A stretch of 64,000 nt of DNA, taken from NCBI GenBank assembly GCA_046349355.1, contig JAXMCM010000017.1:275204-339203 (forward strand), read 5' to 3'. The notes beneath the pieces are model-generated. The model was given only the letters and a program-made list of their open reading frames with translations, made no database searches and was not told the origin of the DNA. Both the position numbers and the translations under genes were made by a program. Position 1 is the stretch's first letter. Each line of letters opens with the position of its first letter. Positions 44,958 through 53,374 of the stretch are shown here, piece after piece. Source of the DNA: CALKJU01 sp046349355 (GTDB lineage Bacteria > Pseudomonadota > Alphaproteobacteria > Geminicoccales > Geminicoccaceae).

Positions 44958-46172
44958 TCAGCCCGGGAAGCAGGCCGGTCCCAGGGGCTCGAAGCTCTTG
45001 TAGCCGAGCACGAATTCCTGGTGGCCCAGGGCCTCGGAGCGGGTCGGCTCGCCGGCGGCGACGCGGGCGACGAGGGCCACGATCTCGGCACCGACCTCGT
45101 CCAGCGTGCCACGGCCCTCGATGATGCGGCCGGCGTCGACATCCATGTCGTCGGCCATGCGCCGGAAGGTCTCCGGATTGGCGCAGACCTTGACGACCGG
45201 GCTCACCGCCGAGCCGACGACCGAGCCGCGGCCGGTCGAGAACAGCACGACATGCGCGCCGCAGGCGATCATCTCGACCACCTCGGTGGTGTCGTTGATG
45301 TTGGGATAGCCCCAGCGCACCGGGCCGTCGGGGACCATGTCCATCAGGTAGAGGCCGGCCTGCGGCGGCAGCACGCCCGGGCGCAGCAGGCCGACGATCG
45401 GCCGGGTGCCGCTCTTCATGTAGGCGCCCAGCGACTTCTCCTCGACCGTCGAGAGGCCGCCGGTGATGTTGCCGCCGCCGAAGCTGCCATGCTCCATGGT
45501 GCCGTAGTAGCGGGCGCTCTTGGCCATGGCGGCGAGGATCGCCGCGGCGACACCGGGTGTCGCGGCGCGATCCGCCATGTGGCCCTCGCAGCCGAACAGC
45601 TCGCCCAGCTCCTCGAACATCACCGCGGCCCCGGCATCGACCATCAGGTCCGAGGCCCGGCCGATGGCCGGGTTGGCGGTCAGGCCGCTGGTCCCGTCGG
45701 AGCCGCCGCACTTGGTGCCGATGACAAGATCCGCCATGCCCATCGGCACCCGCGGCGTCGCCGCGATCGCCTGCAGCGCCTGGCCGATCCAGGCCCGGCC
45801 GCGGGCGACGGTCTCCCTGGTCCCGCCATCCTTCTGGATGACGGCGAGCTCGACCGGGCGGCCGCTCGCCCGGATCGTCCTCCACAGCCGGGTCCGGTCG
45901 AACTCCTCGCAGCCCAGCGACACCAGCAGCACCGCACCGACGTTCGGGTGCGTGCAGACCGCGTCCATCACGTCCTGGGCGTAGCCGTTCGGGTAGCAGC
46001 CGGAGAAGCCGATCAGCTGGACGCCGTCCTCGGCGAACGGTGCGGCAATGGCGCGGGCGACGTGGTGCGCGCACTCGACGAGGTAGGCCACCAGCACGAC
46101 GTTGCGGATGCCCTTGCGCCCGTCGGCGCGGACCCAGCCCTGCCAGGTCGCCGGGGCGTCAGTCCTCGGCAT
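44958..46172 (-). CDS. UxaA-family dehydratase, large subunit (altronate/sulfolactate lyase type)
   Basis: 404 residues from the ATG at 46172, overlapping the small-subunit gene by 14 bases. G-Y-x-R-x-D-G-R-x-G-type start (here W-V-R-A-D-G-R-K-G-I-R-N), F-S-G-C-Y-P-N-G-Y-A, S-L-G-C-E, I-G-T-K-C-G-G-S-D-G-T-S-G-L-T-A-N-P-A-I-G and F-E-E-L-G-E-L-F-G-C-E match the UxaA catalytic domain with its iron-sulfur cysteines. These enzymes remove water or sulfite from sugar acids and related acids (altronate, galactarate, sulfolactate). It is the last gene of the DapA-type lyase, small-subunit, large-subunit operon. Confidence 0.88.
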   Translation of the reverse strand: MPRTDAPATWQGWVRADGRKGIRNVVLVAYLVECAHHVARAIAAPFAEDGVQLIGFSGCYPNGYAQDVMDAVCTHPNVGAVLLVSLGCEEFDRTRLWRTIRASGRPVELAVIQKDGGTRETVARGRAWIGQALQAIAATPRVPMGMADLVIGTKCGGSDGTSGLTANPAIGRASDLMVDAGAAVMFEELGELFGCEGHMADRAATPGVAAAILAAMAKSARYYGTMEHGSFGGGNITGGLSTVEEKSLGAYMKSGTRPIVGLLRPGVLPPQAGLYLMDMVPDGPVRWGYPNINDTTEVVEMIACGAHVVLFSTGRGSVVGSAVSPVVKVCANPETFRRMADDMDVDAGRIIEGRGTLDEVGAEIVALVARVAAGEPTRSEALGHQEFVLGYKSFEPLGPACFPG

Positions 46173-46452
46173 GGTCGACATCGTTGACGATGTAGTCGCT
46201 GCGGATGTTGTGGACATGGACCAGGCGTCCCGGATCGATGGCGCAGGTCGCGGTGCCGATCGGGAAGCCGTGCTTGCGGATGCGCTGGCCGGCGGGGATC
46301 GGCCGCACCGCCAGCTTGTGGGCGAGGGGCACCGGCTCCAGCACGGTCAGCCGGCGGCCGTCGAGCTCGATCTCCTCGCCCTCGGCCAGCGCCCGCAGCG
46401 CCACCGCGACGTCGTCATCCGGGGCGAGGCGCAGCACGGCGGGAACACCCAT
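46159..46452 (-). CDS. UxaA-family dehydratase, small (SAF domain) subunit
   Basis: 97 residues from the ATG at 46452. A single SAF domain: R-L-A-P-D-D-D-V-A-V-A-L-R-A-L-A-E-G-E-E, P-L-A-H-K-L-A-V-R-P-I-P-A-G-Q-R-I-R-K-H-G-F-P-I-G, and H-V-H-N-I-R near the end, which corresponds to the N-terminal domain of altronate dehydratase. In this split form it forms a complex with the large subunit encoded at 44958. The gene lies five bases after the DapA-type lyase gene. Confidence 0.9.
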   Translation of the reverse strand: MGVPAVLRLAPDDDVAVALRALAEGEEIELDGRRLTVLEPVPLAHKLAVRPIPAGQRIRKHGFPIGTATCAIDPGRLVHVHNIRSDYIVNDVDHAED

Positions 46453-46457
46453 CCCGC

Positions 46458-47411
46458 TCAGGCCGGCAGGACGCCGGGCACGCCGGTCTGCAGCATCATC
46501 TGCCGGCAGCGCTCGCGGTAGAGGCCGCGGACGTCGCGGGTCGGCGGCCGGCAGCGCGAGCTGTCGAGCCCGATCAGCTCCATGCAGAGCTTGTCCATGT
46601 AGCCGTCGCCCGAGGTGTAGGTCTTCTCGATCTCGACCCAGAGCTTGTAGAAGGGCATCGCCTCGCGGACCAGCATGGTCTGGATGTCGTGCCAGCGGCC
46701 GGCGGCGACGCTGTCGACCAGGCGGATGCCCCACTCCGGCCAGTAGTTGGCGAGGTGCACCTCGAAGGCGGTGGCGCCCAGCATGGCGCTCATCGCGAAC
46801 ATCAGGTGGTTGTCGATGACCGTCAGCCGGCCGGCGAAGGTCGAGACGACGTCCTCGAACTCCATGGCGTCGGTGCGCGGGCAGGCCCACTTCAGCCCGA
46901 CGAAGTTCGGCACCTCGGCACACAGCCGCTCGACCAGCCGGAACGACACGCCGGCGCTGGTCCAGAAGGTGTTGTAGAGGATGATGCCGACGTCGGCGGC
47001 GGCCGCCGCCTCGCAGACATGGGCGTAGAAGTCGTCCTCGGTGTGCTGGAAGTAGAACGGGCAGCTGACCTGGATGAACTCGGCCCCGACCCGCTGCGCG
47101 GTCCTGGCCAGCTGGACCAGCTCGCGGGTGCTGGTGGTCTGCGCCCCCATGGCGACGGGGACCTGGCCGCCGGCCGCCTCGACCACGGTCTCCGCGACGG
47201 CCTGCCGCTCGGCCATGGTCATGGTCGAGAAGTCGCCGGCGGCACCGCCGGCGAGGAGCGTGCCGTAGCGCTGGTCGATGCCGCGCTCGCGCAGAAAACG
47301 GACGTGCCGGGCGATCGCCGGCAGGTCGAGCTCGAGGTCCGGATCGCGGAACATCGTCGGGACCGTGATGTAGCAGCCCTGCAGTCGTTTCCTGGCCCGC
47401 TCGACGTCCAT
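46458..47411 (-). CDS. DapA/NAL-family (dihydrodipicolinate synthase-like) lyase or dehydratase
   Basis: 317 residues from the ATG at 47411, preceded by GAAGGA; a frame of 15 more codons upstream lacks support. The TIM barrel of the N-acetylneuraminate lyase superfamily is recognisable: Schiff-base lysine in F-V-G-L-K-W (Lys174) and the tyrosine in I-I-L-Y-N-T-F-W (Tyr146). The carboxylate-binding G-x-T/S-G-E motif is changed to G-G-A-A-G-D (55-60), so the substrate binding differs from DapA and NAL. It heads the operon with the two UxaA subunits and is divergent from an AraC-type regulator. Confidence 0.88.
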   Translation of the reverse strand: MDVERARKRLQGCYITVPTMFRDPDLELDLPAIARHVRFLRERGIDQRYGTLLAGGAAGDFSTMTMAERQAVAETVVEAAGGQVPVAMGAQTTSTRELVQLARTAQRVGAEFIQVSCPFYFQHTEDDFYAHVCEAAAAADVGIILYNTFWTSAGVSFRLVERLCAEVPNFVGLKWACPRTDAMEFEDVVSTFAGRLTVIDNHLMFAMSAMLGATAFEVHLANYWPEWGIRLVDSVAAGRWHDIQTMLVREAMPFYKLWVEIEKTYTSGDGYMDKLCMELIGLDSSRCRPPTRDVRGLYRERCRQMMLQTGVPGVLPA

Positions 47412-47529
47412 GTCGTCCTTCGTCCCGACGGCTCGATGACCCCCGATCAGTCGCATTCCGAGCGGCGAGGGGCTTGACCGCTGGCGACAGCGACTTGATT
47501 GTTCGCGGCATCAGCATGGCAGGTGAGCG

Positions 47530-48579
47530 ATGTCCGATCCGGCCTTGCGCGGCGGTGACGAGCCCGAGCGGGTGGGCTTCCTGCTGCTGCCGGAATTCCC
47601 GATCTACGCGTTGATCCTGGCGCTCGAGGCGTTGCGCGTCGCCAACCAGAATGCCGGGCGCCGCCTGTTCGCGTCGCGCCTGTTCACGATGGACGGGCGC
47701 CCGGTGACGGCCTGCAACGGCATGACCATGCAGCCCGATGCCGGCATCGCCGACGTGCCGTTCGTGCCGACGCTGTTCGTCTGCGCCGGCAACGAGCCGC
47801 TGCAGCATGTCCGCCGGCGCCTGCTGCACTGGCTGCGCCGGCTCGACCGGCACGGCGCGCTGCTGGGCGCCATCGACACCGGCGCCTTCACCCTCGCCGA
47901 GGCCGGGCTGCTCGAGGGCCGCCGCATCTCGCTGCACTGGGAGGCCATCGCCAGCTTCCACGAGCGCTATCCGGAGATCGTCGTCGAGGAGCAGCTGTTC
48001 GTCAGCGACCAGCACCGCATGACCTGCGCCGGCGGCATCGCCACGCTCGACATGATGCTGGAGCTGATCGCGCTGCGGCACGGCCACGGCCTCGCCGAGA
48101 TCGTCAAGAACGGCTTCGTCCACGAGCGCGCCCGGCGCGGCTTCGAGCCGCAGCGGGTCTCGGCGGCCGACGCCATCGCCGGCATCGACCACCGCCTCGC
48201 CGGGATCGTCGCCGACATGGAGCGCAACCTCGACGCCCCGCTGTCGCCGGAGCAGCTGGCGCGGCGCGGCGGCCTGTCGGTGCGCCAGCTCGAGCGGCTG
48301 ATGCGCGCCCGCTTCGACGACACGCCCAGCGGCTACTACCTCAAGCTCCGGCTGCAGGCGGCGCGCAACCAGCTGTTCTACAGCGACACGCCGGTGCAGG
48401 AGGTGGCGCTCGCCACCGGGTTCTCGTCGCCGTCGGTCCTGTCGCGCTGCTTCAAGGCCCGCTTCGGCCTGTCGCCGCGCGAGTTCCGCCGGCAGTTCTC
48501 GGGCGACCGGCTGCAGCGCTTCCGCCCCGAGGTCCGCCAGCAGCTGGGCCCGGCGCAGCCCGAGGCCCCTACAGCCTGA
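47530..48579 (+). CDS. GlxA-type AraC-family transcriptional regulator
   Basis: 349 residues. Residues 13-200 form a DJ-1/PfpI-like domain (V-G-F-L-L-L-P-E-F-P-I-Y-A-L, V-C-A-G-N-E-P, G-A-I-D-T-G-A-F-T-L-A-E-A-G-L-L); the nucleophile cysteine of the peptidase relatives is replaced by D-T-G, so it is a ligand sensor. Residues 230-330 are the two-HTH AraC domain (S-V-R-Q-L-E-R-L-M-R-A-R-F and G-F-S-S-P-S-V-L-S-R-C-F-K-A-R-F-G-L-S-P-R-E-F-R). Divergent from the lyase/dehydratase operon across 118 bases, which it most likely controls. The 3' end overlaps the convergent aldehyde dehydrogenase by 11 bases. Confidence 0.92.
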   Translation: MSDPALRGGDEPERVGFLLLPEFPIYALILALEALRVANQNAGRRLFASRLFTMDGRPVTACNGMTMQPDAGIADVPFVPTLFVCAGNEPLQHVRRRLLHWLRRLDRHGALLGAIDTGAFTLAEAGLLEGRRISLHWEAIASFHERYPEIVVEEQLFVSDQHRMTCAGGIATLDMMLELIALRHGHGLAEIVKNGFVHERARRGFEPQRVSAADAIAGIDHRLAGIVADMERNLDAPLSPEQLARRGGLSVRQLERLMRARFDDTPSGYYLKLRLQAARNQLFYSDTPVQEVALATGFSSPSVLSRCFKARFGLSPREFRRQFSGDRLQRFRPEVRQQLGPAQPEAPTA

Positions 48580-49996
48580 TCCCGACGTTCTTGACCTGCA
48601 GGTAGTTGCGCACGCCGGGCAGGCCGCGCTCGCGACCGATGCCGCTGTCCTTGATGCCGCCGGTCGGTGCCTGCTGGCCGCCGATGAACCAGCCGTTGAT
48701 CCAGACCGAGCCTGCCTCGAGCCGGCGGGCCAGCCGCAGGGCCCGGCCGATATCGGCGGTGTAGACGCCCGAGGTCAGGCCGTAGCCGGTGTCGTTGGCC
48801 ATGGCGACCGCCTCGTCCTCGCTGGCGAAGCGGGTCACCGTCACCACCGGACCGAAGACCTCCTCGCGGCCGATGCGCATGTCCGGGGTGACGGCATCGA
48901 CCACGGTGGGCTCGACGAACCAGCCGCGCGACAGGTCCGCCGGGCGGCCGCCACCGGCGGCGAAGCGCGCCCCGTCGGCGCGGGCGGAGGCGAGATAGCC
49001 GAGGATCCGCTCGTGCTGCTCGGCCGAGACCACCGGGCCGATGTCGCGGTCGTCGATGCCGGCGCCGACCGTCACCCGCCTCGCCCGCCCGGCCAGGCGC
49101 TCGACCAGCCGGTCGGCGATGTCGGCATGGACCAGCAGGCGCGAGGCCGAGCTGCAGACCTGGCCGCTGTTGCCGAAGGAGGCGTCGGCGAGATCCTCGA
49201 CCAGCCGGTCGAGGTCGGCGTCCGGAAAGACCAGCAGCGGGTTCTTGCCGCCGAGCTCGAGCACCACCGGCAGGGTCCGCAGCGCCGCCAGCGCCATCAC
49301 CCGGCGGCCGGTCGGCACGCTGCCGGTGAAGGTCACGCCACGCACCAGCGGGTGACGGACCAGCGCCTCGCCGGCCTCCTCGCCGAAGCCGGTGACGACA
49401 TTGAGCACGCCCGCCGGCAGCCCGGCGGCGCGGGCGATCTCGCCCAGCAGCAGGGCGGTCAGCGGCGACTGCTCGGCCGGCTTCAGCACGGCCGTGCAGC
49501 CGGCCGCCAGCGCCGGCGCCAGCGAGCGCATCGCCATGCCGAGCGGGTAGTTCCAGGGCACGATGTGCGCGGTGACGCCCAGCGGCTCGAGCAGGGTGAA
49601 GTCGACGAAGTCGGGGCCCAGCGGAATCGAGGTGCCCTCGATCTTGTCGGCGGCACCGGCGTTGTAGACGAGCGTCGCCACCACCCCGTCGACGTCGCCG
49701 CGCGACTCCTTCAGCGGCTTGCCGACGTCGCGGGTCTCGAGCAGGGCCAGCTCCTCGCGGCGCGCGGCGATGGTGTCGGCGAGGCGCAGCAGCAGCCGGC
49801 CGCGCGCCGCCGGGGTCATCCGGCCCCACGGACCGTCGAGGGCACGGCGCGCGGCGCGGGCGGCGCGATCGATGTCGGCGGCACCGCCCCGGGCGATCTC
49901 GGCGACCGGCTCCTCGGTCGACGGGTCGAAGGTGGTAAAGGTGCGGCCGTCGGCGGCCGGGACGAAGGCGTCGTCGATGAACAGCTGGGTGTGCAT
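48569..49996 (-). CDS. Aldehyde dehydrogenase (NAD(P)-dependent)
   Basis: 475 residues. F-D-P-S-T-E-E-P-V-A-E-I start, W-N-Y-P-L and K-P-A-E-Q-S-P (cofactor site), T-G-S-V-P-T-G-R (Rossmann), general-base Glu247 in L-E-L-G-G-K-N and catalytic Cys281 in G-N-S-G-Q-V-C-S-S, then E-E-V-F-G-P-V and G-L-T-S-G-V-Y. In sugar-acid pathways such an enzyme often oxidises 2,5-dioxopentanoate or a short hydroxyaldehyde; here the role is inferred from the adjacent transporter and lyase genes. It follows the ABC permease gene by 20 bases and is the last gene of the importer operon. Confidence 0.93.
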   Translation of the reverse strand: MHTQLFIDDAFVPAADGRTFTTFDPSTEEPVAEIARGGAADIDRAARAARRALDGPWGRMTPAARGRLLLRLADTIAARREELALLETRDVGKPLKESRGDVDGVVATLVYNAGAADKIEGTSIPLGPDFVDFTLLEPLGVTAHIVPWNYPLGMAMRSLAPALAAGCTAVLKPAEQSPLTALLLGEIARAAGLPAGVLNVVTGFGEEAGEALVRHPLVRGVTFTGSVPTGRRVMALAALRTLPVVLELGGKNPLLVFPDADLDRLVEDLADASFGNSGQVCSSASRLLVHADIADRLVERLAGRARRVTVGAGIDDRDIGPVVSAEQHERILGYLASARADGARFAAGGGRPADLSRGWFVEPTVVDAVTPDMRIGREEVFGPVVTVTRFASEDEAVAMANDTGYGLTSGVYTADIGRALRLARRLEAGSVWINGWFIGGQQAPTGGIKDSGIGRERGLPGVRNYLQVKNVGIRL

Positions 49997-50016
49997 GAGC
50001 GGTCCCGGACGGGCTG

Positions 50017-50898
50017 TCAGCCCTTGAGGCTGCCCGCGGCGATGCCGCGGATGAAGTGGCGCTGGAGGACGAGGAACAGCAGCACCGAGGGAATGCACAG
50101 CAGCGTCACCGCCGCCATGGCGACGGCGTAGCCCTCGAGCTGGGTGTGGGTGCCGACCACCGGGGCGAAGGCGGCGATGCCGACCGGCATGGTCTTCATC
50201 GATTCGTCGAAGGTGATCAGCAGCGGCCAGAGGAAGTTGTTCCAGTTCAGCGTGAACACGATCACCGCCGTGGCGATCGCCGGGGCGCGGGCGAGCGGCA
50301 GGGCGATGCGGAAGAAGATCTGCAGGCGGCCGGCGCCGTCGACGATCGCCGCGTCCTCCAGCTCCTTGGGGAAGGTCAGGAAGAACTGGCGGAAGATGTA
50401 GACCGAGAAGACGTTGGCGACGGTCGGCAGGATCATGGCCGCGTAGGTGCTGGCGAGGCCGACCTTGATGAAGGCCAGCAGCATCGGCACCACCGCCACC
50501 TCGACCGGCACCATGATCGAGGCGAGGAACAGGTTGAACAGCAGGTTGCGGCCGGGAAAGCGCAGCCGGGCGAGCGCGTAGCCGGCCATCGCCCCGAACA
50601 GCACGCACAGCGCCGTCGCGACGCCGGCCACGATCAGGCTGTTCAGGGCCCACCGGCCGATCGGGAACTCGGTGAGGACCTTGGCATAGTTGTCGAGGAT
50701 GACCTCGCGCGGCAGCCACTCGATGTCGCGGGTCATCACCTGCGACGGCGGCTTGAACGAGGTGCTGACCATCCAGACGAACGGCAGGCCCCACACGCCG
50801 GCGATCGCCAGGCCCACGAGCCAGAGCGGGATGTCGCCGACGGCGAGGCGCGTGCCCGGCACCCGGCGGCGCAGCAGCCCGCCCAGCGGCTCAGCCAC
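50017..50898 (-). CDS. Carbohydrate ABC transporter permease (MalG type)
   Basis: 293 residues from a GTG at 50898 that overlaps the previous permease by eight bases. Six hydrophobic segments; the E-D-A-A-I-V-D-G-A-G loop (EAA motif) contacts the ATPase. F-S-V-Y-I-F-R-Q-F-F and N-W-N-N-F-L-W-P-L are typical of the MalG/UgpE subgroup of CUT1 sugar importers. It pairs with the MalF-type permease at 50891 and the binding protein at 51819. Confidence 0.92.
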   Translation of the reverse strand: MAEPLGGLLRRRVPGTRLAVGDIPLWLVGLAIAGVWGLPFVWMVSTSFKPPSQVMTRDIEWLPREVILDNYAKVLTEFPIGRWALNSLIVAGVATALCVLFGAMAGYALARLRFPGRNLLFNLFLASIMVPVEVAVVPMLLAFIKVGLASTYAAMILPTVANVFSVYIFRQFFLTFPKELEDAAIVDGAGRLQIFFRIALPLARAPAIATAVIVFTLNWNNFLWPLLITFDESMKTMPVGIAAFAPVVGTHTQLEGYAVAMAAVTLLCIPSVLLFLVLQRHFIRGIAAGSLKG

Positions 50899-51802
50899 GG
50901 GCCTGCTCCCGCAGGACGAGGCGCATGACGCCGGTGGCGACGATGATGGCGAGGAACAGCAGCACCGAGATCGCGGCACCGTAGCCGAGCCGGTACTGGA
51001 TGACGCTGACCTGGTAGAGATAGTGCACCGGCGAGGACGACGAGCCGACCGGCGCGCCGTTGGTCATCACGTAGACCTGGCTGAAGATGCGCATCGTCGC
51101 GATCAGCTGCAGCGTCACCACCATGCTGATCACCGGCCGCAGGTGCGGCAGGGTGACGTGCCGGAGCTGGCGGTAGCGGCCGGCGCCGTCGATCGCGGCG
51201 GCATCGTAGAGGTCGTCCGGCACGTCCTGCAGGGCGGCGAGGAACAGCACGAAGGCGAGGCCGAGGTCCCACCAGATCGAGGCGATGGCGACCCCCGTCA
51301 GCGACCATTGCGGGCTGGTCAGCCACGGGATCTCGGGCAGGCCGATGGCGCCGAGATAATGGTTGAGCAGGCCGTACTGGGTGTCGAGCACCCAGACCCA
51401 GATCAGGCCGATGACCGTCGCCGAGACGACGTTGGGGGTGAAGAACAGGGTCCGCGCCAGCGTCGACAGTGGCCAGCGCTGGTGGACGTAGAGGGCGAAG
51501 GCGAGGCCCAGCACGGTGACGCCGGGGACGATGATCAGCGCGTACCAGAAGATGTTGCGGAACGCCGTCCACACCCAGGGATCGCCCCAGGCCTCGCGGA
51601 AGTTCTGCAGCCCCACCCAGGTGGGGGCGCCGATGATCCCCCACTCGGTGAAGGCGACGCCGATGCCGAACAGCAGCGGCGCCACGTTGAACAGCAGGAA
51701 GGGGACGGTGAAGAAGGCGACGAGCAGGTAGCCCGAGGCATCGATCCGGCTCCTGCCGACGGGCCTGCCTGTCTCCTCGCGGGCCTCCACCCCCGTCCCC
51801 AT
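50891..51802 (-). CDS. Carbohydrate ABC transporter permease (MalF type)
   Basis: 303 residues with six predicted membrane segments, a short N-terminal tail rather than the long MalF loop, F-T-E-W after the first segment, and the EAA loop D-A-A-A-I-D-G-A-G-R-Y-R. It belongs to the CUT1 sugar/oligosaccharide importer family. The gene starts 16 bases after the binding-protein gene and overlaps the second permease. No ATP-binding subunit gene follows, so the importer must use an ATPase encoded elsewhere. Confidence 0.92.
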   Translation of the reverse strand: MGTGVEAREETGRPVGRSRIDASGYLLVAFFTVPFLLFNVAPLLFGIGVAFTEWGIIGAPTWVGLQNFREAWGDPWVWTAFRNIFWYALIIVPGVTVLGLAFALYVHQRWPLSTLARTLFFTPNVVSATVIGLIWVWVLDTQYGLLNHYLGAIGLPEIPWLTSPQWSLTGVAIASIWWDLGLAFVLFLAALQDVPDDLYDAAAIDGAGRYRQLRHVTLPHLRPVISMVVTLQLIATMRIFSQVYVMTNGAPVGSSSSPVHYLYQVSVIQYRLGYGAAISVLLFLAIIVATGVMRLVLREQARG

Positions 51803-51818
51803 GCCGCGAGCCGCGGGC

Positions 51819-53126
51819 TCAGCCGGCGTCGAGGCCCTTCTGCCACTGCTCCTGGAGGCGGGCCATCGCCTCCTCGGGCTTGGTCATGCCGGCCCACACG
51901 CCCTCGAGCGTCTTGGCGAGGAAGTTGCCGCCCGAATAGATCGTGAAGTCGGGCCCGGCGAGCACCGGGATCTCGCCCTCGGTGGCGAACGCCATGCCCT
52001 CGACGAAGGCGCCGCGCACGTCCCACGGCGCCCCGGCGGTCTTGTAGTCGGGCTTGGACAGGATCGACTTGCGCGGGCTCGCGCCACGGCCCTGGGTCGT
52101 CCACAGGAAGCTGTTGTCCGACAGCCACTTCACCGCCTGCATGGTAGCCTCGTAGCGACCGGTGTCGCCCTGCTGGTACAGCTCGAGGCCGCCCTGCTCG
52201 AAGTAGGTGACGCGCTTCTCGCCGAACTTCGGGAACAGGTAGGTGCGGAAGGGCAGGTTCTGCTGGAGGTAGCCGTTGATCGTCCACGGGCCGGTCCAGA
52301 AGATCGAGCCCTGGCCGGTGCCGAACGCCTTGTAGCGGTCGGTGACGTCGCGCGTGCTGACCTTCAGCTTGTCGAACAGGTCGAGGACGAAGGCCATCGC
52401 CTTGAGGCCGGCGTCGGGATTGACGCAGGCGGTCTTGAGGTCGGCCGAGGCGCGCTGGAAGCCCATCTGCGCCGCGACGATGCCCCAGGTGACCGTCGGC
52501 TGCACGCCGGAGCCGGTCATCATGATGCCCGAGCGGGTCACCTTGTCGCCGTCGCGCCGGGTCATCTTCTCGGCCCACTCGAGCACGGTGGCGCCGTCCT
52601 CGGGGAAGCTCGCCGGATCGAGCCCGGCTTCCTTCACGTGCTCGATGTTGACCTCGGGCTGCAGGCTCATCAGGTCCATCGGGACCATGAACAGGCCGTT
52701 GCCGTACTTGGGATAGCGCGCCTGCTGCAGGGCGAAGGCGTCGAAGTCGGCGAGATCCAGCCCGGCCTTGCCGGCGAGGTCGTCGAGCGGGACGATGACG
52801 CCGTCCTTGGCCTGCTTGGCGCGCACGCCGGCGGTGCCCCAGCCGAAGTCCGGCGCCTGGCCGGTGACGACCGCGGCCTGGACCTTGGTCATGTACTGCT
52901 CTTCGGGGACCAGCTCCATGCGGATCTGGAGGCCCTTGCCCTTGTGCGCCTCGTTGAAGGCGTCGATCATCTTCTGCCAGACCTCGCCGTCCGAGGCGGC
53001 GAGCCAGCTCCAATGGACGATCTCGGTGGTCGACTGGGCGCGCGGTGCGCGGCCGCTCAGGAAGAATGGCGTGCTGGCGGCCCCAGCTGCGAAGGCGCGC
53101 CGTGTCATGGTCCAACGCGTGCTCAT
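51819..53126 (-). CDS. ABC transporter extracellular solute-binding protein (family 1)
   Basis: 435 residues from the ATG at 53126, preceded by GGGAGGAC. A twin-arginine-type signal (M-T-R-R-A-F-A-A-G-A-A-S-T-P-F-F-L) directs it to the periplasm. The mature part follows the family 1 pattern: I-V-H-W-S-W, F-N-E-A-H-K-G-K-G-L-Q-I, A-P-D-F-G-W-G, Y-P-K-Y-G-N-G-L-F-M-V-P, and G-T-G-Q-G-S-I-F-W-T-G-P-W near the centre. It captures an oligosaccharide or sugar derivative for the two permeases downstream. It starts 248 bases from the divergent sialidase-like genes. Confidence 0.92.
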   Translation of the reverse strand: MSTRWTMTRRAFAAGAASTPFFLSGRAPRAQSTTEIVHWSWLAASDGEVWQKMIDAFNEAHKGKGLQIRMELVPEEQYMTKVQAAVVTGQAPDFGWGTAGVRAKQAKDGVIVPLDDLAGKAGLDLADFDAFALQQARYPKYGNGLFMVPMDLMSLQPEVNIEHVKEAGLDPASFPEDGATVLEWAEKMTRRDGDKVTRSGIMMTGSGVQPTVTWGIVAAQMGFQRASADLKTACVNPDAGLKAMAFVLDLFDKLKVSTRDVTDRYKAFGTGQGSIFWTGPWTINGYLQQNLPFRTYLFPKFGEKRVTYFEQGGLELYQQGDTGRYEATMQAVKWLSDNSFLWTTQGRGASPRKSILSKPDYKTAGAPWDVRGAFVEGMAFATEGEIPVLAGPDFTIYSGGNFLAKTLEGVWAGMTKPEEAMARLQEQWQKGLDAG

Positions 53127-53374
53127 GCTGTCCTCCCGCTCGACCCGCCTCGTTGGGCGGGTGCGTCCCCTTTGGCCAGCAGCATCATTCCATCCTGAGC
53201 CGATTGCCGACTTTACCGCTGACGACGGGGACATGACCATGAGCGCCGCCAGCCGGCGTCGGTGCGGACGCGGCCATGGCGCCGCGCGTCAAGAATCCGT
53301 CGCGCCGCATCAGCCGGCGCTTCGTCGCGGCATGCTTCACAATGGCCAGTCAGGTCGCCGCAGGGGGGGGCTCC

